Counted from the first letter of the stretch, positions 14,648 through 24,277 are shown. The stretch: DNA of 64,000 nucleotides from Billgrantia tianxiuensis (GCF_009834345.1 NZ_CP035042.1:4030001-4094000); one strand, 5' to 3'. Made by a program: numbers and translations. The notes: a model not told the origin generated them from the letters alone.

Positions 14648-16909
14648 ATGACCGAACGCACCTGCTGCTCGGGTTGCAGCGCCACTGCCGATACCCTTGC
14701 CCCACCGACACGGGACGAGCTCCCGCCCGGCACACGTTCGCTGCGCTTGCATATCGAGGCGATGGACTGCCCTACCGAGGAAGCACTGCTGCGTCGGGCG
14801 CTGGGCGACATGCCGGGCATCGTACGGCTCGACTTCGACCTGATCGGCCGGGTGCTCACCGTGCGCCATCATGACGTGGAGGAAGAAGCCGTTCTGCGTC
14901 GTGTCGCCGCCACCGGGATGACGGCGAAGCGCCACGACCCGGCCCAGCGCATGCCTGCCACGAGCCGGGAAGAGGCCTGGTGGAAACTGGGCGTGGCCGC
15001 AGTGTTGGCCCTGGCCGCCGAAGCCAGCCACTGGCTGGGATTGGCCGAGCCCTGGCTCGCTGCCGCTCTGGCGCTTACCGCCATCGCCCTGGTCGGCCTG
15101 CCGACCTGGAAGAAGGGCTTCATCGCCCTGCGCCACCGTACGCTCAACATCAATGCATTGATGAGCGTGGCGGTGACCGGCGCCCTGCTGATCGGCCAGT
15201 GGGCCGAGGCGGCGATGGTGCTGGTACTGTTCACCCTGGCCGAGTGCATCGAGGCGCGTTCGCTGGGCCGGGCGCGTAACGCCATTCGCGAGCTGCTCTC
15301 GCTGGCCCCCGAGAGCGCCAGCGTGCGCCAGGCCAACGGCGACTTTCAACGCATGCCCGCCAGCGAGGTCGCGGTCGAAAGCCTGGTGAGGGTACGTCCG
15401 GGCGAGCGCCTGGCACTGGATGGAAGCGTAATGGAAGGCCACCCGTCGCTGGACGAGTCGCCCATCACCGGCGAGAGCCTGCCGGTAGACAAGGCACCGG
15501 GCGATGCCGTGTACGCCGGCAGCGTCAACCAGGGCAGCGAGTTTCTCTATCGCACCACCCGTGCGGCGAGCGATACCACCCTGGCCCGTATCATCCACAC
15601 CGTGGAGCAGGCCCAGGCCAGCCGTGCCCCAACCCAGCGCTTCATCGACCGCTTCGCCGCCGTCTACACACCGGCGGTATTCGCCATTGCCTTGCTGGTA
15701 GCGCTCAGCTGGCCATGGCTGTTCGGCATCGGCTGGCTCGAAGGCACCTACCGTGCCCTGGTGCTGCTGGTGATCGCCTGCCCCTGCGCACTGGTAATCT
15801 CCACTCCGGTGACCATCGTCAGCGGCTTGGCCGCTGCCGCGCGCACGGGCATCCTGGTCAAGGGAGGCAACGTACTCGAGCAGGGCTATCGCCTCAAGAC
15901 CCTGGCCTTCGACAAGACCGGCACCCTGACCCGGGGCCGCCCCACGCAGCGAATCTGGCACCCGCTCGATGCCACGCTGGACGAGCCCGCCCGCTCACGG
16001 CTGCGTGGCTTGGCTGCGGGACTCGCCGGGCGTTCGTCACATCCGGTGTCGGCGGCCCTGGCCCGCGCTGCCGAGGCGGACGGCATCCGCCCGCTGGAGG
16101 TGTACGACGTACGCGAGCTTCCCGGTCGTGGCGTGGTCGCTCGGCAGGGCGAATGCCAGGTCTGGCTCGGCAATCGCCGGTTGATGCAGCAGTTCGCAAC
16201 GACGGACGAGGCGCTCGACGACCACCTGGCCGAGCACGAGGCACGCGGCGAGACACTGGTGATCCTGGGCGAGGAGAGCCGGCCTCTGGCGCTGTTCGCC
16301 GTCGGCGACCCGCTGCGCGCGGAGAGCCGCGAGGCCATCGAGGCGCTGCATCGGCTGGGCGTGACCACGCTGATGCTGAGCGGCGACAACCCGGCGAGCG
16401 TGGCCGCGATGGCCGCCCAGGCCGGCATCGACGAGGCTCATGGCTCGCTGCTGCCGGAAGACAAGCTGGCGATGATCGAGGCGCGTGCTCAGCAAGGCCC
16501 CGTGGGCATGGTCGGGGACGGCGTCAACGATGCCCCGGCACTGGCGCGAGCCGATATCGGCTTCGCCATGGGGGCGCTCGGCAGTGATGCGGCCATCGAG
16601 ACCGCCGATGTGGCCTTGATGGACGACGACCCACGTCGGCTCGCCGACTTCCTGCATCTGTCTCGCTATACGCGCACGGTGCTGATGCAGAACATCCTCC
16701 TGGCGCTGGGCCTAAAGGCGGTATTCATGGCGCTCGCCTTCAGCGGCCACGCCACCCTGTGGATGGCGGTATTCGCCGACATGGGCGCCAGCCTGATCGT
16801 GGTGGCCAACGGACTGCGCCTGCTACGCCATGGCAGGCGGCCAGGCGTTGAAAGGCCGCAGCGTGATCTCGGGCATGATGAAGCCTTCGAGGAGAACACG
16901 GTGCAATAA
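14648..16909 (+). CDS. cadA: Heavy-metal translocating P-type ATPase (Cd/Pb/Zn efflux), CadA/ZntA type
   Basis: A 753-residue P1B ATPase. Order: Cys-rich N-terminus (TCCSGC), one heavy-metal-associated domain with the motif MDCPTEE typical of CadA/PbrA (about residues 37-100), membrane spans, actuator loop with SPITGESLPVDK, the CPC transport motif (IACPCALV) of Cd/Pb/Zn pumps, the phosphorylation site DKTGTLTRG, and hinge GDGVNDAPAL. It exports divalent soft metals from the cytoplasm. The ATG at 14648 is chosen because GGAG lies seven bases ahead and it yields the usual N-terminus. Regulated by the divergent cadR. A flavoprotein gene follows by eight bases and may be cotranscribed by chance. 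Confidence 0.93.
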   Translation: MTERTCCSGCSATADTLAPPTRDELPPGTRSLRLHIEAMDCPTEEALLRRALGDMPGIVRLDFDLIGRVLTVRHHDVEEEAVLRRVAATGMTAKRHDPAQRMPATSREEAWWKLGVAAVLALAAEASHWLGLAEPWLAAALALTAIALVGLPTWKKGFIALRHRTLNINALMSVAVTGALLIGQWAEAAMVLVLFTLAECIEARSLGRARNAIRELLSLAPESASVRQANGDFQRMPASEVAVESLVRVRPGERLALDGSVMEGHPSLDESPITGESLPVDKAPGDAVYAGSVNQGSEFLYRTTRAASDTTLARIIHTVEQAQASRAPTQRFIDRFAAVYTPAVFAIALLVALSWPWLFGIGWLEGTYRALVLLVIACPCALVISTPVTIVSGLAAAARTGILVKGGNVLEQGYRLKTLAFDKTGTLTRGRPTQRIWHPLDATLDEPARSRLRGLAAGLAGRSSHPVSAALARAAEADGIRPLEVYDVRELPGRGVVARQGECQVWLGNRRLMQQFATTDEALDDHLAEHEARGETLVILGEESRPLALFAVGDPLRAESREAIEALHRLGVTTLMLSGDNPASVAAMAAQAGIDEAHGSLLPEDKLAMIEARAQQGPVGMVGDGVNDAPALARADIGFAMGALGSDAAIETADVALMDDDPRRLADFLHLSRYTRTVLMQNILLALGLKAVFMALAFSGHATLWMAVFADMGASLIVVANGLRLLRHGRRPGVERPQRDLGHDEAFEENTVQ

Positions 16910-16917
16910 GGACTGTC

Positions 16918-18168
16918 ATGAGGGAGTCATCGGAGCACACCGAGATCATGGTCATCGGCGCCGGTATCGTCGGCCTGGCCTGCGCCTGGCACCTGCAGCG
17001 GCAAGGCTTCGAGGTCACCCTGGTCGATCCCGAGCCGCCCGGCGCCGCGGCCTCCTCCGGCAACGCTGGACTCCTGGCCAACTTCGCCATCGAGCCCCTG
17101 GCCCAACCCGCCATCTGGCGGCAGGCCCCGGGGCTTGTACTGTCGCCGCACTCCCCCTTTCACCTGCGCTGGCGCCATCTGCCCGGGCTCGCCCCGTGGC
17201 TGTGGCGCTTCATGCAGCGCGCCAACCGCCGCAGTGCCGCCCAGGCCACTCAGATCCTGAGCGAGCTGTTAACGCCTTCGGTGAATGACTGGCTGACTAT
17301 CTTCGACGATCTGGAGGACAACGGCACCCTTCTGCAGCAGCGCGGCAGCCTGTGCTTCTATCTCAGCGCCAAGGGCTGGCGCAAGGCTCAGGCCGAGCTC
17401 TCCGAGCGCGAGCGCTTCGGCGTCAACCAGCAACGCCTCGACGCCAAGGCACTGGCGGAGCTGGAACCGGCCCTCGAAGGCCTGGCCCGAGGCGGCATCC
17501 TGTTTCCCGACGCCTGCCACGTCAGCGACCCGCTGACCCTGGCCCAGCGCTTGGCCGAACGCCTGCAAAGCCGCGGCGTTCATCTGGTACGCGCCAAGGC
17601 ACTGGGGCTCGCGTCGCACGGCGGCCGTATCGACATCGATACCGATCGAGGCCCCTGGCAGGCCGAAAAGGTGGTGATCGCCGCGGGCACCTGGTCGCGA
17701 CCGCTGGCACTGGCCTGCGGCGACCGCATACCGCTGATCTCCGAACGTGGCTATCATCTGGAGTTTCCCACTGCCAGGGGGCTGGTCAGCCGACCCTGCA
17801 GTCCCGGGGAGTACGCCTTCTATCTCACGCCGATGCAGGGCCGCCTGCGCATCGCTGGCACCGTGGAGCTGGGTCACAATGACGACCCGATCAATTCCCG
17901 GCGGCTCGACTACATTCGCCGTCACGCCGAGAGCCTGTTCGGCCCGCTCGGCGAGCCGAGCCACACCTGGCTGGGCCTGCGCCCCTCGCTGCCCGACTCG
18001 CTTCCGGTGATCGGCCCCGCCACCGCCCTACCCGGCGTCAGCTACGCCTTCGGCCATGGCCACCTAGGCCTGACCCTGGCGGCCACCACCGGAAGGCTGC
18101 TGGCGGCCAGCATCAAGGGCGAAGCACCCGCCTGGTTGGCCGCCTGCGGCGCCGGCCGTTTTCGCTAA
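16918..18168 (+). CDS. FAD-dependent D-amino-acid dehydrogenase/amine oxidase (DadA-like)
   Basis: A 416-residue DAO-family flavoprotein. The dinucleotide-binding motif VIGAGIVGLACAWHL is at residues 12-26, followed by the acidic ribose residue in VDPE and the family block SSGNAGLL. The C-terminal FAD-contact segment ends YAFGHGHLGLTLA. Relatives oxidise D-amino acids, sarcosine or gamma-glutamylputrescine and pass electrons to the quinone pool. It follows cadA by eight bases on the same strand and converges on the amidotransferase gene of the amine-type cluster (72-base gap). A link with that cluster would suit a PuuB-like step, but orientation speaks neither for nor against it. Confidence 0.8.
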   Translation: MRESSEHTEIMVIGAGIVGLACAWHLQRQGFEVTLVDPEPPGAAASSGNAGLLANFAIEPLAQPAIWRQAPGLVLSPHSPFHLRWRHLPGLAPWLWRFMQRANRRSAAQATQILSELLTPSVNDWLTIFDDLEDNGTLLQQRGSLCFYLSAKGWRKAQAELSERERFGVNQQRLDAKALAELEPALEGLARGGILFPDACHVSDPLTLAQRLAERLQSRGVHLVRAKALGLASHGGRIDIDTDRGPWQAEKVVIAAGTWSRPLALACGDRIPLISERGYHLEFPTARGLVSRPCSPGEYAFYLTPMQGRLRIAGTVELGHNDDPINSRRLDYIRRHAESLFGPLGEPSHTWLGLRPSLPDSLPVIGPATALPGVSYAFGHGHLGLTLAATTGRLLAASIKGEAPAWLAACGAGRFR

Positions 18169-18240
18169 ATCGAAGACACCCTCGGGTTCATTTACGCGCT
18201 GCCATCGCACGCCGCAGAAAGTTCAGTATCCAGCGCGCCA

Positions 18241-18905
18241 TCAAGGTATCCCCACCGGGGCGCTCAGGGACTCCTCTCCCTCGCGCACCCGCTCGTCGCC
18301 GACCAATTCGCGGCGCAGTGCCATCAGGTCGCGGGAGTAGGCCTTGGTGAATTCAGGGTGGCCCTGCACGCCGAGGAAGTGCTCGCCGACCTGCATCAAA
18401 TAGTTGGGGCAGAAGTCGCTGCCGCCCACGATGGTAGCCTCGGGGGAAGGATCTCGACCTGATCCTGGTGGCTGACCAGCAGGTCGATGCCCGGCTGCCA
18501 GGGTTCCATCCACGCCGCCCGCGCCGTGACGCGGTTGAACGACATGCCCACGCCCCAACCCCGCTCGCTCTTGACCACCTCGCCGCCCAGCGCCTTGGCC
18601 ATCAGCTGATGGCCGAAGCAGATGCCCACCAGCGGCTTGCCGGCCCGCCACAGCTCGCGCACGAAGTCGCACAGCTCGTCGACCCAGGGCAGCCCATCGT
18701 TGACGCCGTATTTCGAGCCGGTGGTCATCCAGGCGTCGACGGCATCGATGTCGTCGGGAATCTCGCCATCCAGGCAGCGCCACACCTGGAACTCCAGCGT
18801 AGGCTCGACCTGTCGGAACAGGGCGGCGAACATCTCGGGGTAGTTGCCGTGGGCCTCGCGCAGTTCCGGCGCCACGTCATCGCACTGCAGTAGTCCGATG
18901 CGCAT
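18241..18905 (-). pseudogene. Class I glutamine amidotransferase / gamma-glutamyl hydrolase-like protein, frameshifted
   Basis: A GATase1 protein. Residues 1-155 open MRIGLLQCDD and hold the nucleophile elbow GICFGHQL; the frame then breaks in GGGGG (18442-18446, C-run on the coding strand). One extra C joins VEILPP to EATIVGG and yields a 221-residue product with the catalytic His-Glu in GVQGHPEF. The start at 18905 has AAGGAG eight bases upstream. Such stand-alone GATases beside a gamma-glutamyl ligase often hydrolyse the gamma-glutamyl amide (PuuD-like role), although this one resembles the GMP-synthase-like branch. It is the last gene of the TRAP/ligase/dehydrogenase cluster, 72 bases after the alcohol dehydrogenase gene. 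The break is probably a sequencing error. Confidence 0.82.
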
Positions 18906-18977
18906 CGGTGAATCTCCTTTCATTGAGCCATCCCTGTCGTCTCAGCCTGCTACAACAGCCTCGTCGGGCAAATACGA

Positions 18978-20159
18978 TCAGATCCGACCTTCCACGGCAG
19001 CCACGAAGATACCGCGGTACTCGTCGGCGTCGAAGGCGACCGGGTTGGTGCCCGACGACGGATCCGCCACCGCCATGCGCCCGACCTTGTCGGCCTGGCG
19101 CGTATCGATACCGAGTTCGGCCAGGCTGTGCGGAATGCCGAGCCGCTCGCGCAGGCCGAGCACCCATTCGATCACCGCCGCCGTACCCGGCTGGTCCAGG
19201 TTGAGATAGCGTCCCAGGCGCACCATCGGTTCGCCGATGGCGCGCTCGTTGGCACGCAGCACGTAGGGCATCAGCACCGCGTTCAAGGTTCCATGGTGAG
19301 CGTCGTAGAGCGCCCCGAGAGGATGCGCCAAGGCGTGCATGGCGCCCAGGCCGCGCTGGAAGGCGGTGGCCCCCATGCTCGATGCCACCAGCATGTTCAT
19401 GCGCGCCTCGAGGTCACTGCCGTCGCTGTAGGCGCGCTGCAGGTAGAGGTCGATGCGGCGCATGCCCTCCACCGCGATGCCCTCGGCCATGGGGTGGTAG
19501 AGCGGCGAGCACCACGCCTCCATGCAGTGCGACAACGCATCCATGCCGGTGGCGGCGGTAACCGCCGGCGGCAGCCCTACGGTGAGCTCGGGGTCGAGGA
19601 TCACCGTCGCCGGCACCATGCCGGGGTGGAAGATGATGCGCTTGACGTGCTCCGCCTCGTCGGTGATCACCGAGGCGCGTCCCACCTCGGAGCCGGTGCC
19701 GGCGGTGGTGGGCACAGCGACGATGGGGGCGATGGCCCGGGCGTCGGCGTTCTTCCAGTTGTCGCCGACATCCTCCAGCGACCACAGCGACAGCCCCTCG
19801 CGCTGGTTGGCCATCAGCGCCACCGCCTTGGCGGCATCCAGCCCCGAGCCGCCGCCGAAGGCGATCACGCCGTCGTGACTGCCGCTGCGGAAGGCAGCGA
19901 TACCATCCAGCACATTACGTCCGGTGGGGTTGCCCTTGACCTGGCTGAATACGGCGGTGCGCAGGCCGGCATCCTGGCACGCCTGCACACAGGCCTGCAC
20001 CATCGGCAGCGCCGCCAGACCGGGATCGGTGACCAGCAGCGGCGCGCCCATGCCCAGCGCCTTGCAGGCGTCGGGCAGGTCACGAATCCGCCCCGCCCCG
20101 GTGAGGATGTTCGAGGGGTAGTTCCAGCCCATGGTGTAGTGGTTGATGTCGTGGCTCAT
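18978..20159 (-). CDS. Iron-containing (group III) alcohol dehydrogenase
   Basis: A 393-residue Fe-ADH. NAD-binding GGGSGLDAAKA (about 98-108), the TTAGTGSEV segment and the metal site are visible: Asp and His in TGMDALSHCMEA, then His residues in GAMHALAHPLGALYDAHHG. It oxidises a primary alcohol to an aldehyde with NAD. The aldehyde dehydrogenase gene lies 19 bases upstream on the same strand, so alcohol to aldehyde to acid is the expected pair of steps. Within the cluster the substrate may be a gamma-glutamylated amino alcohol rather than a free alcohol. Length and motifs are normal. Confidence 0.9.
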   Translation of the reverse strand: MSHDINHYTMGWNYPSNILTGAGRIRDLPDACKALGMGAPLLVTDPGLAALPMVQACVQACQDAGLRTAVFSQVKGNPTGRNVLDGIAAFRSGSHDGVIAFGGGSGLDAAKAVALMANQREGLSLWSLEDVGDNWKNADARAIAPIVAVPTTAGTGSEVGRASVITDEAEHVKRIIFHPGMVPATVILDPELTVGLPPAVTAATGMDALSHCMEAWCSPLYHPMAEGIAVEGMRRIDLYLQRAYSDGSDLEARMNMLVASSMGATAFQRGLGAMHALAHPLGALYDAHHGTLNAVLMPYVLRANERAIGEPMVRLGRYLNLDQPGTAAVIEWVLGLRERLGIPHSLAELGIDTRQADKVGRMAVADPSSGTNPVAFDADEYRGIFVAAVEGRI

Positions 20160-20178
20160 TGCGTTCTCCTGGGCCGGC

Positions 20179-21564
20179 TTAGGCGTGTTTGAGGTGGAAC
20201 GACTTGGGTCGGGTCAGCGTCTCGTAGCCGACGCGGGACAGCGAACAGCCGCGCCCCGACTGCTTGACGCCGGTCCAGGCCAGCTCCGGGTCGAGGTAGT
20301 CGCAGCGGTTGGTGAACACGGTGCCGGCTTCCAGTCGCCGGGCGATGGCCTCGCCCGTGGCGATATCGCGGGTGAACACGGCGGCAGTGAGACCGAAGTC
20401 GCTGTCGTTCATCAGCCGCACGGCCTCGTCGTCGTCCGCCACCGGCATGATGCCGACCACCGGGCCGAAGCTCTCCTCGTTCATCACCCGCATCGAATGA
20501 TCGACCTCGGTCAGCACCTGTGGCGCCAGGTAGGCGCTGCCCGGCCGCGAGAGCGGATACTCGCCGGGGTCGATCCAGGCCCTGGCGCCGACGGCGACCG
20601 CCTCCTCGATCTGGCCGCGCACGAAGTCCGCCGCCGCCGGGCGCACCAGCGGCCCCAGGGTGGTCGCGGGGTCGGTGGGGTTGCCGAGCTTGAGCTGGCG
20701 CACCCAGGCCACCGCGCGCTCGACGAAGTCGTCGAAGATCGAGGCATGCACGTAGATGCGCTCGATGCCGCAGCAGCTCTGGCCCGAGTTGAAGAAGGCG
20801 CCGTCCATCACCCCGGGCACTGCCTCGTCGAGGTTCACGTCGGCGCGGATGTAGGCCGGGTCCTTGCCGCCCAGCTCCAGGCCGGTGGCGATGAAGCGCC
20901 CGGCGGCGTTGCGCTCGACCATCGCCCCACCCGCTACCGAGCCGGTGAAGGAGACGTGGGCGATGCGGACATCGCGAATCACGCTTTCCGCGTCGTCATG
21001 GGCGAGGTGCAGGTGCTGGAACACGCCCTCCGGCAGCCCCGCCTCGTCGAAGGCCTGCTGGAAGCGCTCGGCGCACAGCGGGGTCTGGGCCGAATGCTTG
21101 AGGATCACTGCATTGCCGGCCATGATCGCCGGCACCACGGCGTTCACCGCGGTCATGAAGGGGAAATTCCAGGGCGCGACGATGAACGACACCCCCAGCG
21201 GCTCGCGGGTGATGTAGCGGGTGAAGCCCGGCTTGTCGGCCAGGCGGATCGGCGCCAGGGCCTCCTCGGCCATGGCGATCATGGTCCGTGCGCGATCCTC
21301 GAAGCCACCGATCTCGCCGCCGGCCACGGCGATCGGCCGGCCCATCTGCCAGGTCAATTCGCGCGCCAGCTCGTCGCGCCGGGCGACGAAGGCATCGACC
21401 ATCCTCGAACACAGCCGCGCCCGTTCGGCCAGGCTCGTCTCGCGCCACTTACGCTGCGCCGCCACCGCGCTTTCCAGCGCCGCCTCGACCCGCGCTGGGT
21501 CGGCCAGCTCCCGCTCGACGTAGACCGAACCGTCGACCGGAGAAATCGTCTTCTGTATGGCCAC
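20179..21564 (-). CDS. NAD(P)-dependent aldehyde dehydrogenase
   Basis: A 461-residue ALDH. Cofactor segment APWNFPFMTA, the catalytic Glu in LELGGKDPAY, the nucleophile Cys in FFNSGQSCCGIERIY and the C-terminal EESFGPV block are all present. The double Cys after GQS is common in succinate-semialdehyde-like and glycolaldehyde-type members. It should oxidise the aldehyde made by the adjacent alcohol dehydrogenase. A GGAGAA ribosome site precedes the ATG at 21564. Between it and the ligase gene upstream lies a 164-base gap filled by a long imperfect palindrome. Confidence 0.9.
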   Translation of the reverse strand: MAIQKTISPVDGSVYVERELADPARVEAALESAVAAQRKWRETSLAERARLCSRMVDAFVARRDELARELTWQMGRPIAVAGGEIGGFEDRARTMIAMAEEALAPIRLADKPGFTRYITREPLGVSFIVAPWNFPFMTAVNAVVPAIMAGNAVILKHSAQTPLCAERFQQAFDEAGLPEGVFQHLHLAHDDAESVIRDVRIAHVSFTGSVAGGAMVERNAAGRFIATGLELGGKDPAYIRADVNLDEAVPGVMDGAFFNSGQSCCGIERIYVHASIFDDFVERAVAWVRQLKLGNPTDPATTLGPLVRPAAADFVRGQIEEAVAVGARAWIDPGEYPLSRPGSAYLAPQVLTEVDHSMRVMNEESFGPVVGIMPVADDDEAVRLMNDSDFGLTAAVFTRDIATGEAIARRLEAGTVFTNRCDYLDPELAWTGVKQSGRGCSLSRVGYETLTRPKSFHLKHA

Positions 21565-21623
21565 TTGGCGTTCTCCTGCTAATTCATTGCCTCAAGTACA
21601 AGGTGAGCGCTGAGCGAGCGGTT

Positions 21624-21708
21624 CGCAGGCAAGGCGGAGCGAAAAGGAGCGAGCGGAGTTGACTGTAGTCAATGAGCATCGCGAGTTTTCGCTCCAACAC
21701 AGCCTGCG
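21624..21708. repeat. REP-like long imperfect palindrome
   Basis: An 85-base hairpin-forming element between the ligase and aldehyde dehydrogenase genes. Outer arms CGCAGGC / GCCTGCG (21624-21630 and 21702-21708), middle arms GGAGCGAAAA / TTTTCGCTCC, and inner arms TTGACT / AGTCAA around GT. Intergenic palindromes of this type are repeated in many gammaproteobacterial genomes; no second copy is seen in this window. It could stabilise or separate parts of the operon transcript. Confidence 0.6.
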
Positions 21709-21728
21709 GATCGCGCAGCCAGTGCGGA

Positions 21729-23108
21729 TCAAATAATCTCGAAGTAGCGATCGAGCTCCCAGTCAGTAATATGACGCCTGAACTGGCGTTCTTCCCACTC
21801 CCGCGTGGCCGCGAAGTGCTCGACGAAGGCGTCGCCGAACAGGCTGCGCGCCGCGTCGGAGGCTTTCAACCGCTGGGCGGCTTCCCACAGCGTGCGCGAG
21901 AGCGCCTGATGCTCAGGGTGGGCCAGCTCGTAGGAGTTGCCGGTTACCATTTCGTCGGGCTCGAGCTGGTGTTCGATACCGTAGAGGCCCGAGCCGATCG
22001 CCGCGGCCAGCGCCAGGTAGGGGTTGGCGTCGGCGCTGCCCAGGCGGTACTCGACCCGCTGCGACTTGGCGCTGCCGGGAATCACCCGCAGCGCGGTGGT
22101 GCGGTTCTCCACTCCCCAGGTGGCGTCGGTGGGCGCCCAGAAGCCGGGAATCAGGCGGGTGTAGCTGTTCACCGTGGGGGCGAACATGGCCAGAAATTCC
22201 GGCATCAGCTTCTGCTGGCCGGCGACGAAGTGGCGCTGGATGTCGCTCATGCCATGGGGCTGGTCGGCATCGAAGAAGGCCGATTCACCGCTGTCGGTGC
22301 GATTCAACGAGAGGTGGATGTGGCCGCTCTGGCCGGGGTAGTCCGGCGACCACTTGGCCATGAAGGTGGCCATCAGTCCGCGACGCTGCGCCCACACCTT
22401 GGTAAAGGTCTTGAACAACGCGCCCTTGTCGCCGGCGGCCAGCGCCTCGTCGACACGGATCGCCGCTTCCAGCACGCCGGGGCCAGTCTCGGTGTGCAGC
22501 CCCTCGATGGGGAAGTCCATCGCCTCGGCCATGCCCAGTAGCTCATGATAGAGTTCGCCATGCACCGAGCTTCGCAGCATCGAGTAGCCCATCATGTCCG
22601 GCGTGAAGGGCTTGAGATTGCGAAAACCCTTCTCGCGTACCGACTCGGGCGTTTCCTGGAACAGGAAGAACTCGTACTCCAGCGCCCCGCAGGCGGTAAA
22701 GCCCATGGCCTCGGCCTTGGCCAGCACGCGGCGCAGCAGCCCGCGCGGGCAGATCTCCCCGGCCGGGCCAGTGAACTCGGCCAGGAACAACAACATGTCG
22801 CCCTCGCAGGGCAGCTCGCGGCAGCTCTCGGGAATCACCCGCAGGGCGGCGTCCGGGTAGCCGGTGTGCCAGCCGGTGTACGTCACGTTGTCGTAGAGCT
22901 CGTCCTTGCTGTCCCAGCCCAGCACCACGTCGCAGAAGGCGAAGCCTTCGCTCAGCGCGTGAAAGAACTTGTCGCGGCGCATGTACTTGCCGACCATCAC
23001 GCCATCGATGTCAAACATGCCGACCTTGACGTGGCTCAGCCCGCGCTGTTCGACGATCCGCCGGGCATCGTCGGCATTTCTTACGTCTCTTGCCTGGAGT
23101 CGGCTCAT
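21729..23108 (-). CDS. Glutamine synthetase-fold gamma-glutamyl ligase (PuuA/IpuC/GlnA4-like)
   Basis: A 459-residue member of the glutamine synthetase family but not housekeeping GlnA: no PII/adenylylation-type C-terminal tail and a divergent N-terminus (VKVGMFDIDGVMVGKY). ATP/metal motifs are present: EYEFFLF, GHIHLSLN, the SYTRLIPGFWAP segment and VEYRLGSADANPYLALAA. Such proteins join glutamate to an amine (putrescine, isopropylamine, ethanolamine) with ATP. The start at 23108 has GAGGAAG eight bases upstream. Context with a TRAP transporter, Fe-ADH, ALDH and an amidotransferase argues for an amino-alcohol substrate such as ethanolamine; a diamine would normally come with an aminotransferase or oxidase instead of an alcohol dehydrogenase. 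Confidence 0.85.
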   Translation of the reverse strand: MSRLQARDVRNADDARRIVEQRGLSHVKVGMFDIDGVMVGKYMRRDKFFHALSEGFAFCDVVLGWDSKDELYDNVTYTGWHTGYPDAALRVIPESCRELPCEGDMLLFLAEFTGPAGEICPRGLLRRVLAKAEAMGFTACGALEYEFFLFQETPESVREKGFRNLKPFTPDMMGYSMLRSSVHGELYHELLGMAEAMDFPIEGLHTETGPGVLEAAIRVDEALAAGDKGALFKTFTKVWAQRRGLMATFMAKWSPDYPGQSGHIHLSLNRTDSGESAFFDADQPHGMSDIQRHFVAGQQKLMPEFLAMFAPTVNSYTRLIPGFWAPTDATWGVENRTTALRVIPGSAKSQRVEYRLGSADANPYLALAAAIGSGLYGIEHQLEPDEMVTGNSYELAHPEHQALSRTLWEAAQRLKASDAARSLFGDAFVEHFAATREWEERQFRRHITDWELDRYFEII

Positions 23109-23221
23109 TGCTGCTTCCTCGTCCACCCTTCGTTGTCATTGTTCTTCAAAACAGTTCTTCGAAACCGCTCGATGAAAGCCGGCGGGAGTACCGAGCCGGG
23201 CCCGGCACTCCCGTCCTTCCC

Positions 23222-24277
23222 TCAGCCATAACGGTAGGGAGGTCCCGCCTGTTGCATGGTCTGGCGATAGTCCTTGAGAATCTGCACCACTCGCGCGCTA
23301 CGCTCGCTCTCCTGGGCGATCTCGTCCCAGAAGGCCAGCGCCTCGTCCTCCAGCCGCTGCCACTCCGATTCGGGAATCGAGGTCAGCTCCAGCTTGCCGC
23401 CGGTGGTGCGGTAGTGGGCCTCGCCCCACCAGTACCAGTGCTGGCGATAGTAGTGGGAGCTGTCCATGCACAGCTTGAACAGCACCTGCAGGTGCTCGGG
23501 CACTTCGTTCCAGCGCTCGGTATTGGCGAAGTAAGAGCCGGCCCAGGCGCCGGAGATGTTGTTGGTCAGGTAGTAGTTGCTGACATCGGCCCAGCCCACG
23601 GTGTAGGCCTCGGTGATGCCGGCCCAGGCGATGCCGTCGAGTTCGCGGGTCTGCATGGCGACCTCGATGTCCTCCCACGGCAGCGTCACCGGCACCACGC
23701 CGAAGCGGCTGAGGAAGCGCCCCGCGGTGGGGAAGGTGAAGACGCGCTTGCCCTGCAGATCGTCGAGGCTCCTGATCGGGTCGCGGGTGACGAAGTTGCA
23801 CGGGTCCCAGGCGCCCGAGCCGAGCCAGGTGACGCCGTCGATCTCACCGTAAGCCTCCTCCCAGATCTCCTTGAGCCCGTAGTGGTGGAACAGCGCGGGC
23901 ACGTCGAGGCTGTAGCGCGAGGCGAACGGGAAGTAGCCGCCGAACACCGAGACGTCCACGGGCGCGTTGATCGAGTCGTCGTCGCTCTGCACGGCATCGA
24001 TGGTGCCTCGCTGCATGGCGCGGAACAGCTCACCGGTGGGCACCAGTTGGTCGGCGTAGTAGAGCTCGATCTCCATCTCGCCGTTGGCGGCCTTGTTGAA
24101 GGCATCGATGGAGGGCTTGATCACGTGGGCGGCCAGCGCCGGCCCGGCGTAGGTCTGCAGGCGCCAGCGGATCGGTCGGCGCTGGGCATGCACGTAGGGC
24201 GCCGCGAGGGTCGTGGCCCCCACGGTGGCGGCGGTGGCCAGGCCCGCCTTCTTGAGAAAGTCGCGACGATTGGTCAT
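23222..24277 (-). CDS. TRAP transporter substrate-binding protein (DctP family)
   Basis: A 351-residue periplasmic binding protein exported by the Tat route (NRRDFLKKAG at residues 3-12, cleavage near VHA). The mature part has the DctP fold with ELYYADQLVPTGELFRAMQRG and the conserved PFASRYSLD and AWAGITEAY segments. The C-terminal third is very rich in aromatic residues (SSHYYRQHWYWWGEAHY), a feature of the group that includes lactate/2-oxoacid binding proteins; an aromatic cage could also hold a cationic amine. It captures the substrate for the two membrane subunits encoded upstream. The start at 24277 begins the twin-arginine sequence and has a GGAGAAG site. Confidence 0.9.
   Translation of the reverse strand: MTNRRDFLKKAGLATAATVGATTLAAPYVHAQRRPIRWRLQTYAGPALAAHVIKPSIDAFNKAANGEMEIELYYADQLVPTGELFRAMQRGTIDAVQSDDDSINAPVDVSVFGGYFPFASRYSLDVPALFHHYGLKEIWEEAYGEIDGVTWLGSGAWDPCNFVTRDPIRSLDDLQGKRVFTFPTAGRFLSRFGVVPVTLPWEDIEVAMQTRELDGIAWAGITEAYTVGWADVSNYYLTNNISGAWAGSYFANTERWNEVPEHLQVLFKLCMDSSHYYRQHWYWWGEAHYRTTGGKLELTSIPESEWQRLEDEALAFWDEIAQESERSARVVQILKDYRQTMQQAGPPYRYG

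Noticed and set aside
20143..21582. Open frame of 479 codons on the plus strand
   Set aside because: Antisense to the aldehyde dehydrogenase gene; composition is of a mirror frame and no family is recognisable.
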